Of a DNA stretch of 64,000 nucleotides, positions 26,967 through 35,632 are shown piece after piece. The translations under genes and the position numbers were made by a program. The notes beneath the pieces are model-generated. The model was not told the DNA's origin. It made no database searches and was given only the letters and a program-made list of their open reading frames with translations. Origin of the DNA: Caldilineaceae bacterium (lineage in GTDB: Bacteria; Chloroflexota; Anaerolineae; Caldilineales; Caldilineaceae); the NCBI GenBank assembly GCA_022842065.1, contig JALHQH010000044.1:1-64000 (forward strand). The letters are read 5' to 3'. Every line of letters begins with the position of its first letter. Positions within the stretch are counted from its first letter, which is position 1.

Positions 26967-27048
26967 GATACGCAAAACCCGTTAAAACGGGTTAGCCAGT
27001 GCGTTTTAACGCACTTCCGCTTGTCAGCCTGGGGTTAAAACCCCAGGC
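26967..27048. repeat. Three consecutive short hairpins of shared modules
   Basis: AACCCGTT/AACGGGTT (26976-26993), GTGCGTT/AACGCAC (26999-27014) and GCCTGGGGTT/AACCCCAGGC (27027-27048). The first belongs to a 28-base arm also found at 13820-13847. The other two recur in altered form near 49617-49665. Confidence 0.85.
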
Positions 27049-27081
27049 TCCCAATCCAGCACGCGGACAAAGGATCACGTT

Positions 27082-28029
27082 ATGAACACAACTGCGGTAT
27101 CGGGTAGCAAGTGGGAAAAGAGCGCGCCGCACCGGCGTGGCAAGGGGGGGGCGCTGGTGCGCCAGGAGACAGTGGCGGGTTACCTCTTTGCGACACCGGC
27201 GCTGTTGGGGCTGCTAACCTTTACGGCGCTGCCCATCGTTGCATCGTTGGTACTGGTCTTTCTCCACTATGATCTGTTGACGCCACCCAAGTGGGCCGGT
27301 CTAGAAAATATCACGCGCCTCTGGACCGACCAGCGCATGTTTACCATCTATTGGAATACCTTGCGGCTGGTGGTGGGGGTAACCTTCCTCAACAATGTGC
27401 TTGGCCTGCTGCTGGCAATGGGGGTCAACCGCTCCATGCCTGGGGTCCTGCGCTACCTCCTGCGTACCTCGATCTTCTTCCCCGTGTTGACGACGACGGC
27501 GTCATTAGCCGTGGTCTGGCGCTTTCTGCTCACGCAGGATCGCGGCGTGGTCAACTACCTGCTGGGACAGATCGGGCTTGATCCCGTGCCGTGGTTGAGC
27601 AGCTCCACCTGGGCGCTCGTCTCTGCCATTATCTATGACGTGTGGAAGAGCTGTGGCTACCTGATGGTGCTCTACTTGGCAGGTTTACAGGGCATCGCGC
27701 AGAGTTACTATGAAGCCGCGGCGATTGATGGGGCGAACCGCTTTCAACTCTTTCGTCATATTACGCTGCCCCTGATCTCACCGACCGCCTTTTTTGCGAT
27801 TGTGATTTCGCTGATTGGTGCGTTTCAGATCTTCGACAATGTCTGGGTGCTCACCGAGGGTGGCCCAGGCGATGCATCGCGGGTCATTGCCATGTATATC
27901 TACGAAAAAGCCTTCCGGGGGTTTGAGATGGGCTATGCGTCGGCCGTCTCGCTCACCCTCTTTGCCATTTTGATCTTGCTGACGCTGGGCCAATTCTATG
28001 GGGCCAAACGGTGGGTGCATTATGAATAG
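27082..28029 (+). CDS. ABC sugar transporter permease (MalF/UgpA-like)
   Basis: This is an inner-membrane permease with about six transmembrane helices. The EAA loop that contacts the ATPase reads YYEAAAIDGANRFQLFRHITLPLISP (about 213-238). An N-terminal polar extension of about 25 residues precedes the first helix. AAGGAT lies before the ATG. It forms the transmembrane heterodimer with the next gene product. Confidence 0.88.
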   Translation: MNTTAVSGSKWEKSAPHRRGKGGALVRQETVAGYLFATPALLGLLTFTALPIVASLVLVFLHYDLLTPPKWAGLENITRLWTDQRMFTIYWNTLRLVVGVTFLNNVLGLLLAMGVNRSMPGVLRYLLRTSIFFPVLTTTASLAVVWRFLLTQDRGVVNYLLGQIGLDPVPWLSSSTWALVSAIIYDVWKSCGYLMVLYLAGLQGIAQSYYEAAAIDGANRFQLFRHITLPLISPTAFFAIVISLIGAFQIFDNVWVLTEGGPGDASRVIAMYIYEKAFRGFEMGYASAVSLTLFAILILLTLGQFYGAKRWVHYE

Positions 28030-28044
28030 GGAGGGCCGCGCATT

Positions 28045-28932
28045 ATGAGCGCAACATCAAGTACAATTGTCCAAGGAGAAGCGGAAAAAGGCGGACGCCG
28101 GCTGCTCTTTCTGATCGGCGAGATTTTCTTATGGGCGCTGCTGATCGGGGTGGCGCTGATTGAGATCGCGCCAATCAGTTGGATGATCTCCACCTCGCTG
28201 CGCGATCCAAAGAACTCCTTTGACCTGCCGCCGGACTTTCTGCCCACCGCCTTTCACTGGCAAAATTATCAGGCGGTGATTTCGTCGCCTGATATTGATT
28301 TTTTGCGCTTTTTCTGGAACAGTCTCAAGATCGCGCTGCTAGTTACCAGCGCGCAAATCATCACCTGCTCGATGGCGGGTTTTGCCTTTGGCCGGCTACG
28401 TTTTCGAGGGCGTGACTTTCTCTTTGGCCTTTTCCTGGCCTCACTCATGGTGCCGGGTACCGTGACCTTGATTCCCTCGTTTATTCTAGTCCGCGAACTC
28501 AACTTGATGGATACACACTGGGCGCTGATTCTGCCGGGCATCACCAGCGCGTTTGGCGTTTTCCTGTTGCGGCAACACTTTATGTCGCTGCCGCAAGAGC
28601 TAGTCGACGCGGCCAAGATGGATGGGGCTGGTTACTTCCGCATCTATTGGCAGATACTGCTGCCGCTGACCGGGCCGGCCTTGTCCGCACTCGGGATCTT
28701 CACCTTCCTGGGCGCGTGGAACAACTTCGTGGGGCCGCTGCTCTTTCTGCGCAGTTGGGAGAATTACACCTTCCCGATTGCGATTGCGACCCTGCGCGGC
28801 TATATGGGGTCCGGCAACCAATCTGAAGTGCTCGCCGGCATCATGATCTCGATCTTTCCGATCCTCGTCGTCTTCTTGGTGGCGCAGCGTTGGATCGTCC
28901 AGGGCGCGGCAATTACCGGGATGAAGGGGTAA
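28045..28932 (+). CDS. ABC sugar transporter permease (MalG/UgpE-like)
   Basis: This is the second permease of the importer. It has six predicted helices and the EAA motif ELVDAAKMDGAGYFRIYWQ, followed by ILLPLTGPAL. GGGAGGG gives a strong ribosome site. It starts 15 bases after the preceding permease and is followed within 6 bases by a small membrane protein gene, so the genes are co-transcribed. Confidence 0.88.
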   Translation: MSATSSTIVQGEAEKGGRRLLFLIGEIFLWALLIGVALIEIAPISWMISTSLRDPKNSFDLPPDFLPTAFHWQNYQAVISSPDIDFLRFFWNSLKIALLVTSAQIITCSMAGFAFGRLRFRGRDFLFGLFLASLMVPGTVTLIPSFILVRELNLMDTHWALILPGITSAFGVFLLRQHFMSLPQELVDAAKMDGAGYFRIYWQILLPLTGPALSALGIFTFLGAWNNFVGPLLFLRSWENYTFPIAIATLRGYMGSGNQSEVLAGIMISIFPILVVFLVAQRWIVQGAAITGMKG

Positions 28933-28938
28933 TAAGTG

Positions 28939-29637
28939 ATGGTGGTTGTCCAACAAGCGCCGGTCCAGCAGTTGACGCCTGACACCTATGTGAAGTTTGT
29001 CTTGCGTACCCTCTGGGAAAATCTGCCCCAGGTGATTGGGGGCGGGGTGCTCTTTAGCCTCTGTTGCGTGCCTGCCTTCCTGCTCTTCGGGTTGGGCTTT
29101 CTTGCACCAACCATTTTGCTGGCGGTGGTGACGATTGCCCCGGCGTGGTGCGCCTTGTTGGCCTTTGCACATCACCTTATTGAGGATGAACAGGCCGATT
29201 TTGCGCTCTTTCGCCGTACCTTGTTGCGCCAGTGGCGTGGGTCATGCCTGTTGGGCATGACGCTTGCCTTTCCCCTGTTGATTACGCTGACAACGCTGCC
29301 GCTATTGCAAGTGGAGCCGGTGCCCGTGATTGTCTGGCTGGGCCTTAGCGCCGACCTCTTTATGTTGGCACTGGTGACCGCTGTGCTCTTTTATGCTTTC
29401 CCCCTGTTGTTGACGCAGCCCACCGCGCTGCCCACGTTGTTGCGGCGATCACTAATGCTAGCGGCGGTGCATCCCTTCAACACCGTTGGCCTGCTGGCAA
29501 TGGGGCTGCTTTTTGCGTTTTTGATCGCCTATGTCAGTTTGGGGTTGCTGCTCTTGCTGCCCGCGATCTATGCACTCTTTATCGTTGCCAACTACCAACT
29601 TGTCTACCGCACCCCACCGCCACCGGCAAAGGGCTAG
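28939..29637 (+). CDS. DUF624/YesL-like membrane protein of the sugar operon
   Basis: This is a polytopic membrane protein of about 232 aa with five to six hydrophobic helices. Such YesL-type proteins are common beside sugar ABC operons, but their role is unknown. The assignment rests on context and topology, because no sharp motif is visible. GTG 28936 and ATG 28939 are both possible starts. AAGGGG lies about 9 bases before the ATG. Confidence 0.6.
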   Translation: MVVVQQAPVQQLTPDTYVKFVLRTLWENLPQVIGGGVLFSLCCVPAFLLFGLGFLAPTILLAVVTIAPAWCALLAFAHHLIEDEQADFALFRRTLLRQWRGSCLLGMTLAFPLLITLTTLPLLQVEPVPVIVWLGLSADLFMLALVTAVLFYAFPLLLTQPTALPTLLRRSLMLAAVHPFNTVGLLAMGLLFAFLIAYVSLGLLLLLPAIYALFIVANYQLVYRTPPPPAKG

Positions 29638-29643
29638 TAAATT

Positions 29644-31143
29644 ATGTACCACCATCCCGGTGAATATGTCACCGACTTTTGCATCGTCAAACGCGACGAT
29701 CTCTACCATCTCTTTCATATCCGCGGCGAACGCTGGACCTGGCCGGTCGGCTACCGCGAACTAGATTTGGGCCACGCTACCTCGACCGATCTGCGCACAT
29801 GGACTGCGCATGAGCCGGTGTTGCCGGCCGGGCCGGTCGGCACATGGGACGAGTGCGGCAACTGGGCACCGGATATCATTGAGGTTGACAGCACCTATTA
29901 TTGCTACTACACCGGCAGTGACACCAATAACAACCAGGCGATTGGCCTCGCCACGTCAACCGATCTCTTTCAGTGGGAGAAATATCCAGGCAACCCAGTC
30001 GTTGTCCCCGGCGCGTGGTCTGACATTGCGGTGGGTAAAGATGTGGCCGGCCGCGATGCGATGGTCTTTGCTGATGCACCCAATCACCGCTATCTGCTCT
30101 TTTACACGGCAACGATGGCGGATGGCCGCGCCTGCCTCGCCCTGGCTCAATCCGCCGATCTGGTCGCATGGAGCGATCTTGGCCCCACCTACATTGAGGA
30201 AGATCGCAGTTACAACCGCCTCGAATCGGCCTATCTGGTCGCACAGGCGGGGCGCTACTATCTCTTCTACAGCGCCAAAGGAGGCCCCAAGAGCAAGGGC
30301 TTCGCCCCCACGGCGTTTGATCACTTTGACATCGTCTACCTGATCGGTGATACACCCACCGGCCCCTGGCACAAACCAGCGAACCACGAACTGCTCACCG
30401 AAGCGACCTGCGCCAGCGAGCACCCCACCTTTGACGGCGTGACCTATATGCTCTACATCGTCCAGGAGGAGATCGAAGGGATCTGGGGTGCGTCTGTGCT
30501 TAGCGATCCCAAACAAGTCGTCTGGCAAGCGGATGGGACAGTGCAAATTCAAGAATATCTGCCAGCCAATGTGGAAACCCAACCACTCTTTACCGGCGCG
30601 ACGGCTGAATTTGGCGATTGGGTCAGTCACGGTGGACAGTGGACGGTGGACAATAGTGGTGTGGTTACTGCGCCAGATCGAGCCGTTGACGCGTACTATA
30701 TGAATACGTTGTGGGGTGGTGATCTGGTCTGGGAAGGCTTGCTCCAACTGGCAGAAGGAGGGTTCGCGTCATTGATCGTCCGTGGCAATCCGTCGGCAAT
30801 GGCGGGGTATCGGATTAGTCTTGAACTCAATAGCCAGACAGTCGCCCTCTATCAACTAATGCCCGGCCAGGCTGATCGACTGTTACAAAGCCGCCCCGTG
30901 ACCTTGACGCCAGGGGATTGGCATCGGCTCAAAGTGGTTGTGCAGGGTGCTTTTTTCGATATCTATGTTGATGATGTCCTGCAAATTGTGCGCCATCACC
31001 GGACTTATTCCGACGGCTGTTTTGGGCTGCACGCACGGGGTGCTGTCCGTTTTCGGGAGTTGACCGCGTATCAATTGGTGGATAAAAATAGGCAGGCCGA
31101 CGATTGGCGCGCCCACTGTCGACCGCGTCATCTTTTTCCGTGA
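29644..31143 (+). CDS. Five-bladed beta-propeller glycosidase-like protein (GH32/43/68 superfamily) with C-terminal beta-sandwich
   Basis: This is a predicted glycoside hydrolase or phosphorylase acting inside the cell, since no signal peptide is seen. Residues 1-300 show repeated propeller blades (YHLFHIRG, LGHATSTDLRTWT, YYCYYTGSD, IGLATSTDLFQWEKYP, YLLFYTATM). Acidic residues in TDFCIV, WAPDII and NRLESAYL sit where the furanosidase triad (Asp, Asp, Glu) is expected. Residues about 315-485 form a LamG/DUF1080-like sandwich (GDWHRLKVVVQGAFFDIYVDDVLQ). It belongs to the carbohydrate operon. The substrate could be a fructoside, arabinoside or other plant-type sugar. Confidence 0.72.
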   Translation: MYHHPGEYVTDFCIVKRDDLYHLFHIRGERWTWPVGYRELDLGHATSTDLRTWTAHEPVLPAGPVGTWDECGNWAPDIIEVDSTYYCYYTGSDTNNNQAIGLATSTDLFQWEKYPGNPVVVPGAWSDIAVGKDVAGRDAMVFADAPNHRYLLFYTATMADGRACLALAQSADLVAWSDLGPTYIEEDRSYNRLESAYLVAQAGRYYLFYSAKGGPKSKGFAPTAFDHFDIVYLIGDTPTGPWHKPANHELLTEATCASEHPTFDGVTYMLYIVQEEIEGIWGASVLSDPKQVVWQADGTVQIQEYLPANVETQPLFTGATAEFGDWVSHGGQWTVDNSGVVTAPDRAVDAYYMNTLWGGDLVWEGLLQLAEGGFASLIVRGNPSAMAGYRISLELNSQTVALYQLMPGQADRLLQSRPVTLTPGDWHRLKVVVQGAFFDIYVDDVLQIVRHHRTYSDGCFGLHARGAVRFRELTAYQLVDKNRQADDWRAHCRPRHLFP

Positions 31144-31164
31144 TGCGCGCAGCAACCTGTGCGG

Positions 31165-31461
31165 TTACATGGCGGCCACGGGATCTGTGAAAGCCGCAGC
31201 ATGGTAATGACCATTTGTCGGTTCAGCAAAACGGGCAAAAAGCTCAACCAATGCACTTTCATTCGCGATCTCACCCTCACTGCGGAAGCGTTCGATCTCC
31301 ACAGTGCCATCGACCATAAACTCAACCTCCCACCGTTCGCCCGGCACGGCGATATTGATTAACAATGCTTCGTCACGCGCACGGGTAATCGTATAGGGAA
31401 TCGCGTTTGCTTCCAGCTTATCGAGGAATGCCATGAATTTGCCAAATGGATTCTGTTTCAT
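31165..31461 (-). CDS. Immunity-like small acidic protein paired with a toxin-like gene
   Basis: This 98-aa protein includes EALLINIAVPGERWEVEFMV and a VEIERFRSEGEI segment. From memory, this pattern resembles immunity proteins encoded after Rhs/polymorphic toxin genes, but I cannot run a search. Its ATG overlaps the TGA of the upstream toxin-like gene (ATGA), so the two are translationally coupled, toxin first. The pair lies antisense to and between the two glycosidase genes of the carbohydrate locus. An antitoxin function is an inference. Confidence 0.55.
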   Translation of the reverse strand: MKQNPFGKFMAFLDKLEANAIPYTITRARDEALLINIAVPGERWEVEFMVDGTVEIERFRSEGEIANESALVELFARFAEPTNGHYHAAAFTDPVAAM

Positions 31462-31664
31462 CGGTCGAACCTCCGATCCGTTAATAACTTACGTACAACC
31501 CGAAACCCAGGTCGGTTTTGGCGCGCACCTTCTTCGATCTGCGCCCAGGATAGCAAGCTAAACTCATCCCAACTCAATGAACCCACCGGAAGACTTGCCT
31601 GTTTGATACTACCCTTTTTGTATTTGAGGATCTCCGCTACGATTAGACCGTCAAATTTATGCAC
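31458..31664 (-). CDS. Stand-alone Rhs/polymorphic toxin C-terminal-domain-like protein
   Basis: This is a 68-aa protein. The KKGSIKQA, LPVGSLSWDE, WAQIEEGARQ and GFRVVRKLLTDRRF motifs resemble, from memory, a small toxin domain found at the very C-terminus of Rhs-type polymorphic toxins. Here it has no carrier protein, signal or delivery domain. It starts with GTG at 31664 behind a perfect AAGGAG and has its own promoter at 31702-31730, so it is an intentional short gene rather than a fragment. It is followed by an overlapping immunity-like gene. The mode of action is unknown. Confidence 0.55.
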   Translation of the reverse strand: MHKFDGLIVAEILKYKKGSIKQASLPVGSLSWDEFSLLSWAQIEEGARQNRPGFRVVRKLLTDRRFDR

Positions 31665-31701
31665 TGACTATCTCCTTCGGGGTTATCGGAAATGAGGAGA
31701 A

Positions 31702-31730
31702 ATCATATCATTATCCCTGTGCTGAGGCAA
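31702..31730 (-). promoter_or_regulatory. Promoter of the toxin/immunity-like pair
   Basis: Read on the minus strand: TTGCCT (31730-31725), 17 bp, then TATGAT (31707-31702). It lies 38 bases from the GTG start and is followed by the AAGGAG ribosome site. Confidence 0.6.
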
Positions 31731-31839
31731 ACCGTGCAAGGAATCAAAAAAATCAGATTTTCTGCAGATATTATACACCTGCAATGCCAAGTATTCCAGT
31801 TACTGAAAGGTAATTGGAACAACAAAAAAGGAAGCGCAC

Positions 31840-34470
31840 ATGGACCACTTTATCTACCGCGGTGCCAAAACCAGCCAGATCAGCTTTCCGCTGGGTGGCA
31901 TCGGCACCGGCTGTATTGGGTTGGCCGGCAATGGCCGCCTGATCGACTGGGAAATTTTTAATCGCCCCAACAAGGGCAGTGTCAACGGCTTTTCGCACTT
32001 TGCGATCCGCGCCGAGCGTGATGACAAGGTGATCGACGCCCGCGTTCTACACGGCGACCTGATTGCCCCCTACCAGGGTGAATTGCAAGGGGATACCTTC
32101 AACTCCTTTGGCTGGGGGCCGCGGCGCGAATATCTGACCGGTCTCCCCCATTTTGAGAGCGTTGACTTCCGCGGGGAGTATCCGTTGGCCGAGTTGACCT
32201 TTCACGACGAGAGCTTTCCTGGTCAGGTTAAGCTAAGTGCGTTCAACCCCTTTATTCCGCTCAACGCCGATGACTCTGGCATTCCCGCGGCCTTCTTTGA
32301 ACTGAGTGTCACCAATACAACCGATGCACCACTCACCTATACCTTTGCCGGTGTACTAACCAATCCACTCCCGGCCAATAATCTGAACAGCATCGAACAG
32401 ACCGATTGGGGTGATCTGCTCTATCTCCATTCGGATGGTGTGCAGCCAGGGGATGTCAACTACGGCAATGTTACCCTTGCCACTGACGCTGCGCCCAGAG
32501 GGCACCCGGCTGACGATGTCACCGTGAGTTGGCAGCAATATTGGTTCCGCGGGGCCTGGTTTGATAACCTGGAAGTTTACTGGAATGACCTCAAGACCCC
32601 TGGTCCGCTGAAAAATCGGGTTTACAACGATGGTGCCGCCCGTGGCAGTGGTCCCCGCTTTAATAAGAAGGATGAAGGCGTATTGGCGGTCCACGTGCCG
32701 GTACAGCCAGGCGAGACCCGCCAGGTCCGTTTTGTGATCAGCTGGAGCTTTCCCACCTGTGAAAATTACTGGAAACAAGATGGGGTGAGCAGACCCACTT
32801 GGCAGAACTACTATGCCACCCAATGGGCCGATTCCAAGGCCAGCGCCCAATACGCCCTAGCCAATTGGGATCGCCTCTACGCCGAGACCAAACTGTTCAA
32901 GGATACCCTCTTTGGCTCGACCATGCCTGCGGCCGCCATTGATGCCATTGCCGGCAACATTGCCATCCTCAAATCACCGACCTGTTTGCGGCTGGAAGAT
33001 GGCACCTTCTACGGCTGGGAGGGGTTACATCCCCACGCCGGCTGCTGTGAGGGCAGTTGCACCCATGTGTGGAATTACCAGCAGGCGCTGCCCTTCCTCT
33101 TCCCGGCGCTGGAACGCTCCATGCGCACCGCCGATTACGAATATAACTTATTGGAAAGCGGTGCCATGCCCTTCCGCATCCAACTGCCGATCGGATCCGA
33201 TCCGTGGAGTTTCCGCGCCTGCTGCGACGGTCAATTCGGTGGCGTGATGAAGACTTACCGCGATTGGAAGATCAGCGGCGACGATACATGGCTGCGTTCG
33301 ATCTGGCCCGCCGTCAAAAAGTCGCTCGAATTTGCCTGGAGCCCCGAAAACATCGACCGTTGGGACCCCGACAAGACGGGCGTGCTTCAGGGCCGGCAAC
33401 ACCACACGCTCGACATGGAACTCTTTGGCCCCAATTCGTGGTTAACCGGTTTCTACCTGGGTGCGCTCAAGGCTGGGGCCGAGATGGCAGCCCACCTTGG
33501 TGAGGCCGAGAGTGCGGCCGAGTATATGGCGATCTTTGAGCGAGGCAAGACGTGGACCGATGCCAACCTCTTCAATGGCGAATATTACATCCAGAAGATC
33601 GATCTCAAGGATAAAGGCATCGTTCAAGCCTTTGCGATTGAAGATGAGACCCTCGTCCAGGGCGGCAACACGATGCAGGCCTACTGGAACGAGGAGCACG
33701 AGGAGATCAAATACCAGATTGGCGAGGGCAGCAGCATCGACCAGATCCTGCCCCAGTGGCACGCTGACCTCTACGGCCTGGGCGATCTCTATGATCCGGC
33801 GCAGGTGAAACAGGCCAGTGCGGCGATCTACAAATATAACTTTATTCCCGAAATGGGCAAGGTCTACAACCCCTGCCGCATCTACTGTCTGAATGATGAA
33901 GGTGGCCTGGTCATCTGTGCCTGGCCGGAGGGATCACAAAAACCGCTCATCCCCGCGCCTTACTCACAGGAGACGATGAACGGCTTTGAGTATTCGGCAG
34001 CCATCCACATGATTATGTTGGGGTTGGTAGATGAGGGGATGACCTGTATCGAAGCAGTGCGCGAACGGTACGATGGTGAGCGCCGCAACCCGTGGAATGA
34101 GTTCGAGTGTGGCAACAACTATGCACGCAGCATGGCTGCCTATGCCCTGCTCAACGCCTTTTCCGGCTTTCAGTTTGACATGGTCAACGGCCTAATCGGC
34201 TTCAACCCCGTGTGCACCGACAATGGCAACTTCCGCTGTTTCTGGTCACTCGATGCGGCGTGGGGTGAATTTGTGATGACACCGACTGGGGCGGAAGTGC
34301 AGGTGTTGGCTGGGGAACTACCCTTGCAGCAGATCAACCTGCCGGCTGCCCACAAGGCCGCAACGATCACGGTCGATGGGCAAGCGATTGCCGCGACGGC
34401 GCAGGATGGCGGCTTTGTTTTTGCACAGCCGGTGTGCGTTGGTGCTGGCCAACGGTTGGTGATTGGGTAA
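31840..34470 (+). CDS. GH116-family (GBA2-type) glycosidase
   Basis: This is a predicted cytosolic beta-glucosidase or related exo-glycosidase of family GH116, the family of non-lysosomal glucosylceramidase. The N-terminal beta-domain opens with [19 protein letters not shown]. The (alpha/alpha)6 catalytic domain carries [28 protein letters not shown], and [15 protein letters not shown], with D525 in the family's conserved H-x-x-x-D-type motif. At 876 aa it is within the family range. There is no signal peptide. AAAGGAAG precedes the ATG. It is probably the hydrolase acting on the glycoside imported by the adjacent ABC transporter, although the toxin-like pair lies between them on the other strand. 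Confidence 0.85.
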   Translation: MDHFIYRGAKTSQISFPLGGIGTGCIGLAGNGRLIDWEIFNRPNKGSVNGFSHFAIRAERDDKVIDARVLHGDLIAPYQGELQGDTFNSFGWGPRREYLTGLPHFESVDFRGEYPLAELTFHDESFPGQVKLSAFNPFIPLNADDSGIPAAFFELSVTNTTDAPLTYTFAGVLTNPLPANNLNSIEQTDWGDLLYLHSDGVQPGDVNYGNVTLATDAAPRGHPADDVTVSWQQYWFRGAWFDNLEVYWNDLKTPGPLKNRVYNDGAARGSGPRFNKKDEGVLAVHVPVQPGETRQVRFVISWSFPTCENYWKQDGVSRPTWQNYYATQWADSKASAQYALANWDRLYAETKLFKDTLFGSTMPAAAIDAIAGNIAILKSPTCLRLEDGTFYGWEGLHPHAGCCEGSCTHVWNYQQALPFLFPALERSMRTADYEYNLLESGAMPFRIQLPIGSDPWSFRACCDGQFGGVMKTYRDWKISGDDTWLRSIWPAVKKSLEFAWSPENIDRWDPDKTGVLQGRQHHTLDMELFGPNSWLTGFYLGALKAGAEMAAHLGEAESAAEYMAIFERGKTWTDANLFNGEYYIQKIDLKDKGIVQAFAIEDETLVQGGNTMQAYWNEEHEEIKYQIGEGSSIDQILPQWHADLYGLGDLYDPAQVKQASAAIYKYNFIPEMGKVYNPCRIYCLNDEGGLVICAWPEGSQKPLIPAPYSQETMNGFEYSAAIHMIMLGLVDEGMTCIEAVRERYDGERRNPWNEFECGNNYARSMAAYALLNAFSGFQFDMVNGLIGFNPVCTDNGNFRCFWSLDAAWGEFVMTPTGAEVQVLAGELPLQQINLPAAHKAATITVDGQAIAATAQDGGFVFAQPVCVGAGQRLVIG

Positions 34471-34489
34471 GGTAGTTTCAAGAGCGGAA

Positions 34490-34575
34490 CGACAACAGAT
34501 GCGGAAAACAACAGATGCGGAAAACAACAGATGGCGTATCAGCCCCATATCTGTTGTTTTCCGCATCTGTTGTCG
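34490..34575. repeat. Inverted repeat, 27-bp perfect arms with internal 16-bp direct repeats
   Basis: Bases 34490-34516 pair exactly with 34549-34575. The left half contains tandem copies of the 16-base unit GCGGAAAACAACAGAT. It separates the convergent GH116 and Nudix genes. Confidence 0.9.
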
Positions 34576-34576
34576 T

Positions 34577-35590
34577 TTACGGCTGCCAGGTCGCTGGTTC
34601 AAAGTAGGCTGCGGCGGCATTGGACAACACTGTGTGGAGACGGCGCTGCCACCGCTCCGGCAATACGGTCAACGCTTCCTCTACGGCGAAATAGCGGGCG
34701 TCGAGTGATTCGCGCCCATCAGGCGACGGCAGGCGATCATCGACGGGGTGACAGATGAAGAGATTGAGGATGGAGGCGGCTTGGTCGCCGTTCGTATGAA
34801 CATGACGCCATTGGGGACCACCATAGACCCCCGCAAGCCGCCCCGGCCTTACCAGTACCCCTGTCTCCTCCCAAACTTCACGCAACACCCCATCCGCCGG
34901 CGTTTCACCCGGATCAAGCGCGCCCGCCGGGATCGACCATTGGCCATTGTCCACCCGTTGTTGTAACAGCAGTTGGCCCTGTACATTGAAAACCAACGCC
35001 CCTACTGTGGGTGCCAACAGAAGATCCGTGCCGATTCGCGCGCGTAAGTTGCGCACGTAGTCGGAGATCCCACTTTTGCGAATACCATCGGCTGGCGGCT
35101 TCCAAATTGGGCCTTGAAAACAAGGCTGATCTTCGTTACGCCAGAAATCAGCCAGCACCACTTGCATCCAAGGCGCAAGCGGCAGTTGGGCGGCTTCGGC
35201 TTGGGAAAAGTAACGCAACTCGTGGATCTCATCCTGGTCCGCGGCCGGCGTTCCCCCATCAATGCGACATTCAAAGACCGTATCAATCGACGCGATCTGA
35301 TCACCATTCGGATAGGTGACCATAAAGGCCGGCCCCCCGTAGACACCAAAAATCCGTGTCGGCGTTGCCCGCACGCCGGCCTCTTCCCACAGTTCACGCG
35401 TGGCCGCATCCGCCGGGGTTTCATCGGGATCAATACTGCCACCGGGTAGCGCCCAGCGGTCATTGTCGGCATGGCGCGCCAGCAACACCCGGCCCGCCTC
35501 ATCCCGGCAGACCATCGTCACGGCCGGTGACAACAGCAGATCGGTCCCAACCTTTGCGCGCAGCCTGCCCAAGTACGCTGAAATCGGCAT
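34577..35590 (-). CDS. Tandem Nudix hydrolase
   Basis: This protein has two Nudix domains in one 337-aa chain. Both carry complete boxes: GSIDPDETPADAATRELWEEAG in the first half and GALDPGETPADGVLREVWEETG in the second, fitting G-x5-E-x7-R-E-U-x-E-E-x-G-U. Each domain starts with a similar segment (LRAKVGTDLLLSPAV / LRARIGTDLLLAPTV), so the protein arose by internal duplication. It would hydrolyse a nucleoside diphosphate derivative, but the substrate cannot be predicted. The first box follows a short N-terminal helix. Confidence 0.87.
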   Translation of the reverse strand: MPISAYLGRLRAKVGTDLLLSPAVTMVCRDEAGRVLLARHADNDRWALPGGSIDPDETPADAATRELWEEAGVRATPTRIFGVYGGPAFMVTYPNGDQIASIDTVFECRIDGGTPAADQDEIHELRYFSQAEAAQLPLAPWMQVVLADFWRNEDQPCFQGPIWKPPADGIRKSGISDYVRNLRARIGTDLLLAPTVGALVFNVQGQLLLQQRVDNGQWSIPAGALDPGETPADGVLREVWEETGVLVRPGRLAGVYGGPQWRHVHTNGDQAASILNLFICHPVDDRLPSPDGRESLDARYFAVEEALTVLPERWQRRLHTVLSNAAAAYFEPATWQP

Positions 35591-35632
35591 CAGTGCTTAG
35601 TCCTTGTTTGATCGGACAATTCATCCGGCTGC

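Noticed and set aside
29956..30747. 263-codon minus-strand frame inside the propeller glycosidase
   Set aside because: The plus-strand gene shows repeated propeller blades. The antisense product has no motif or start signal.
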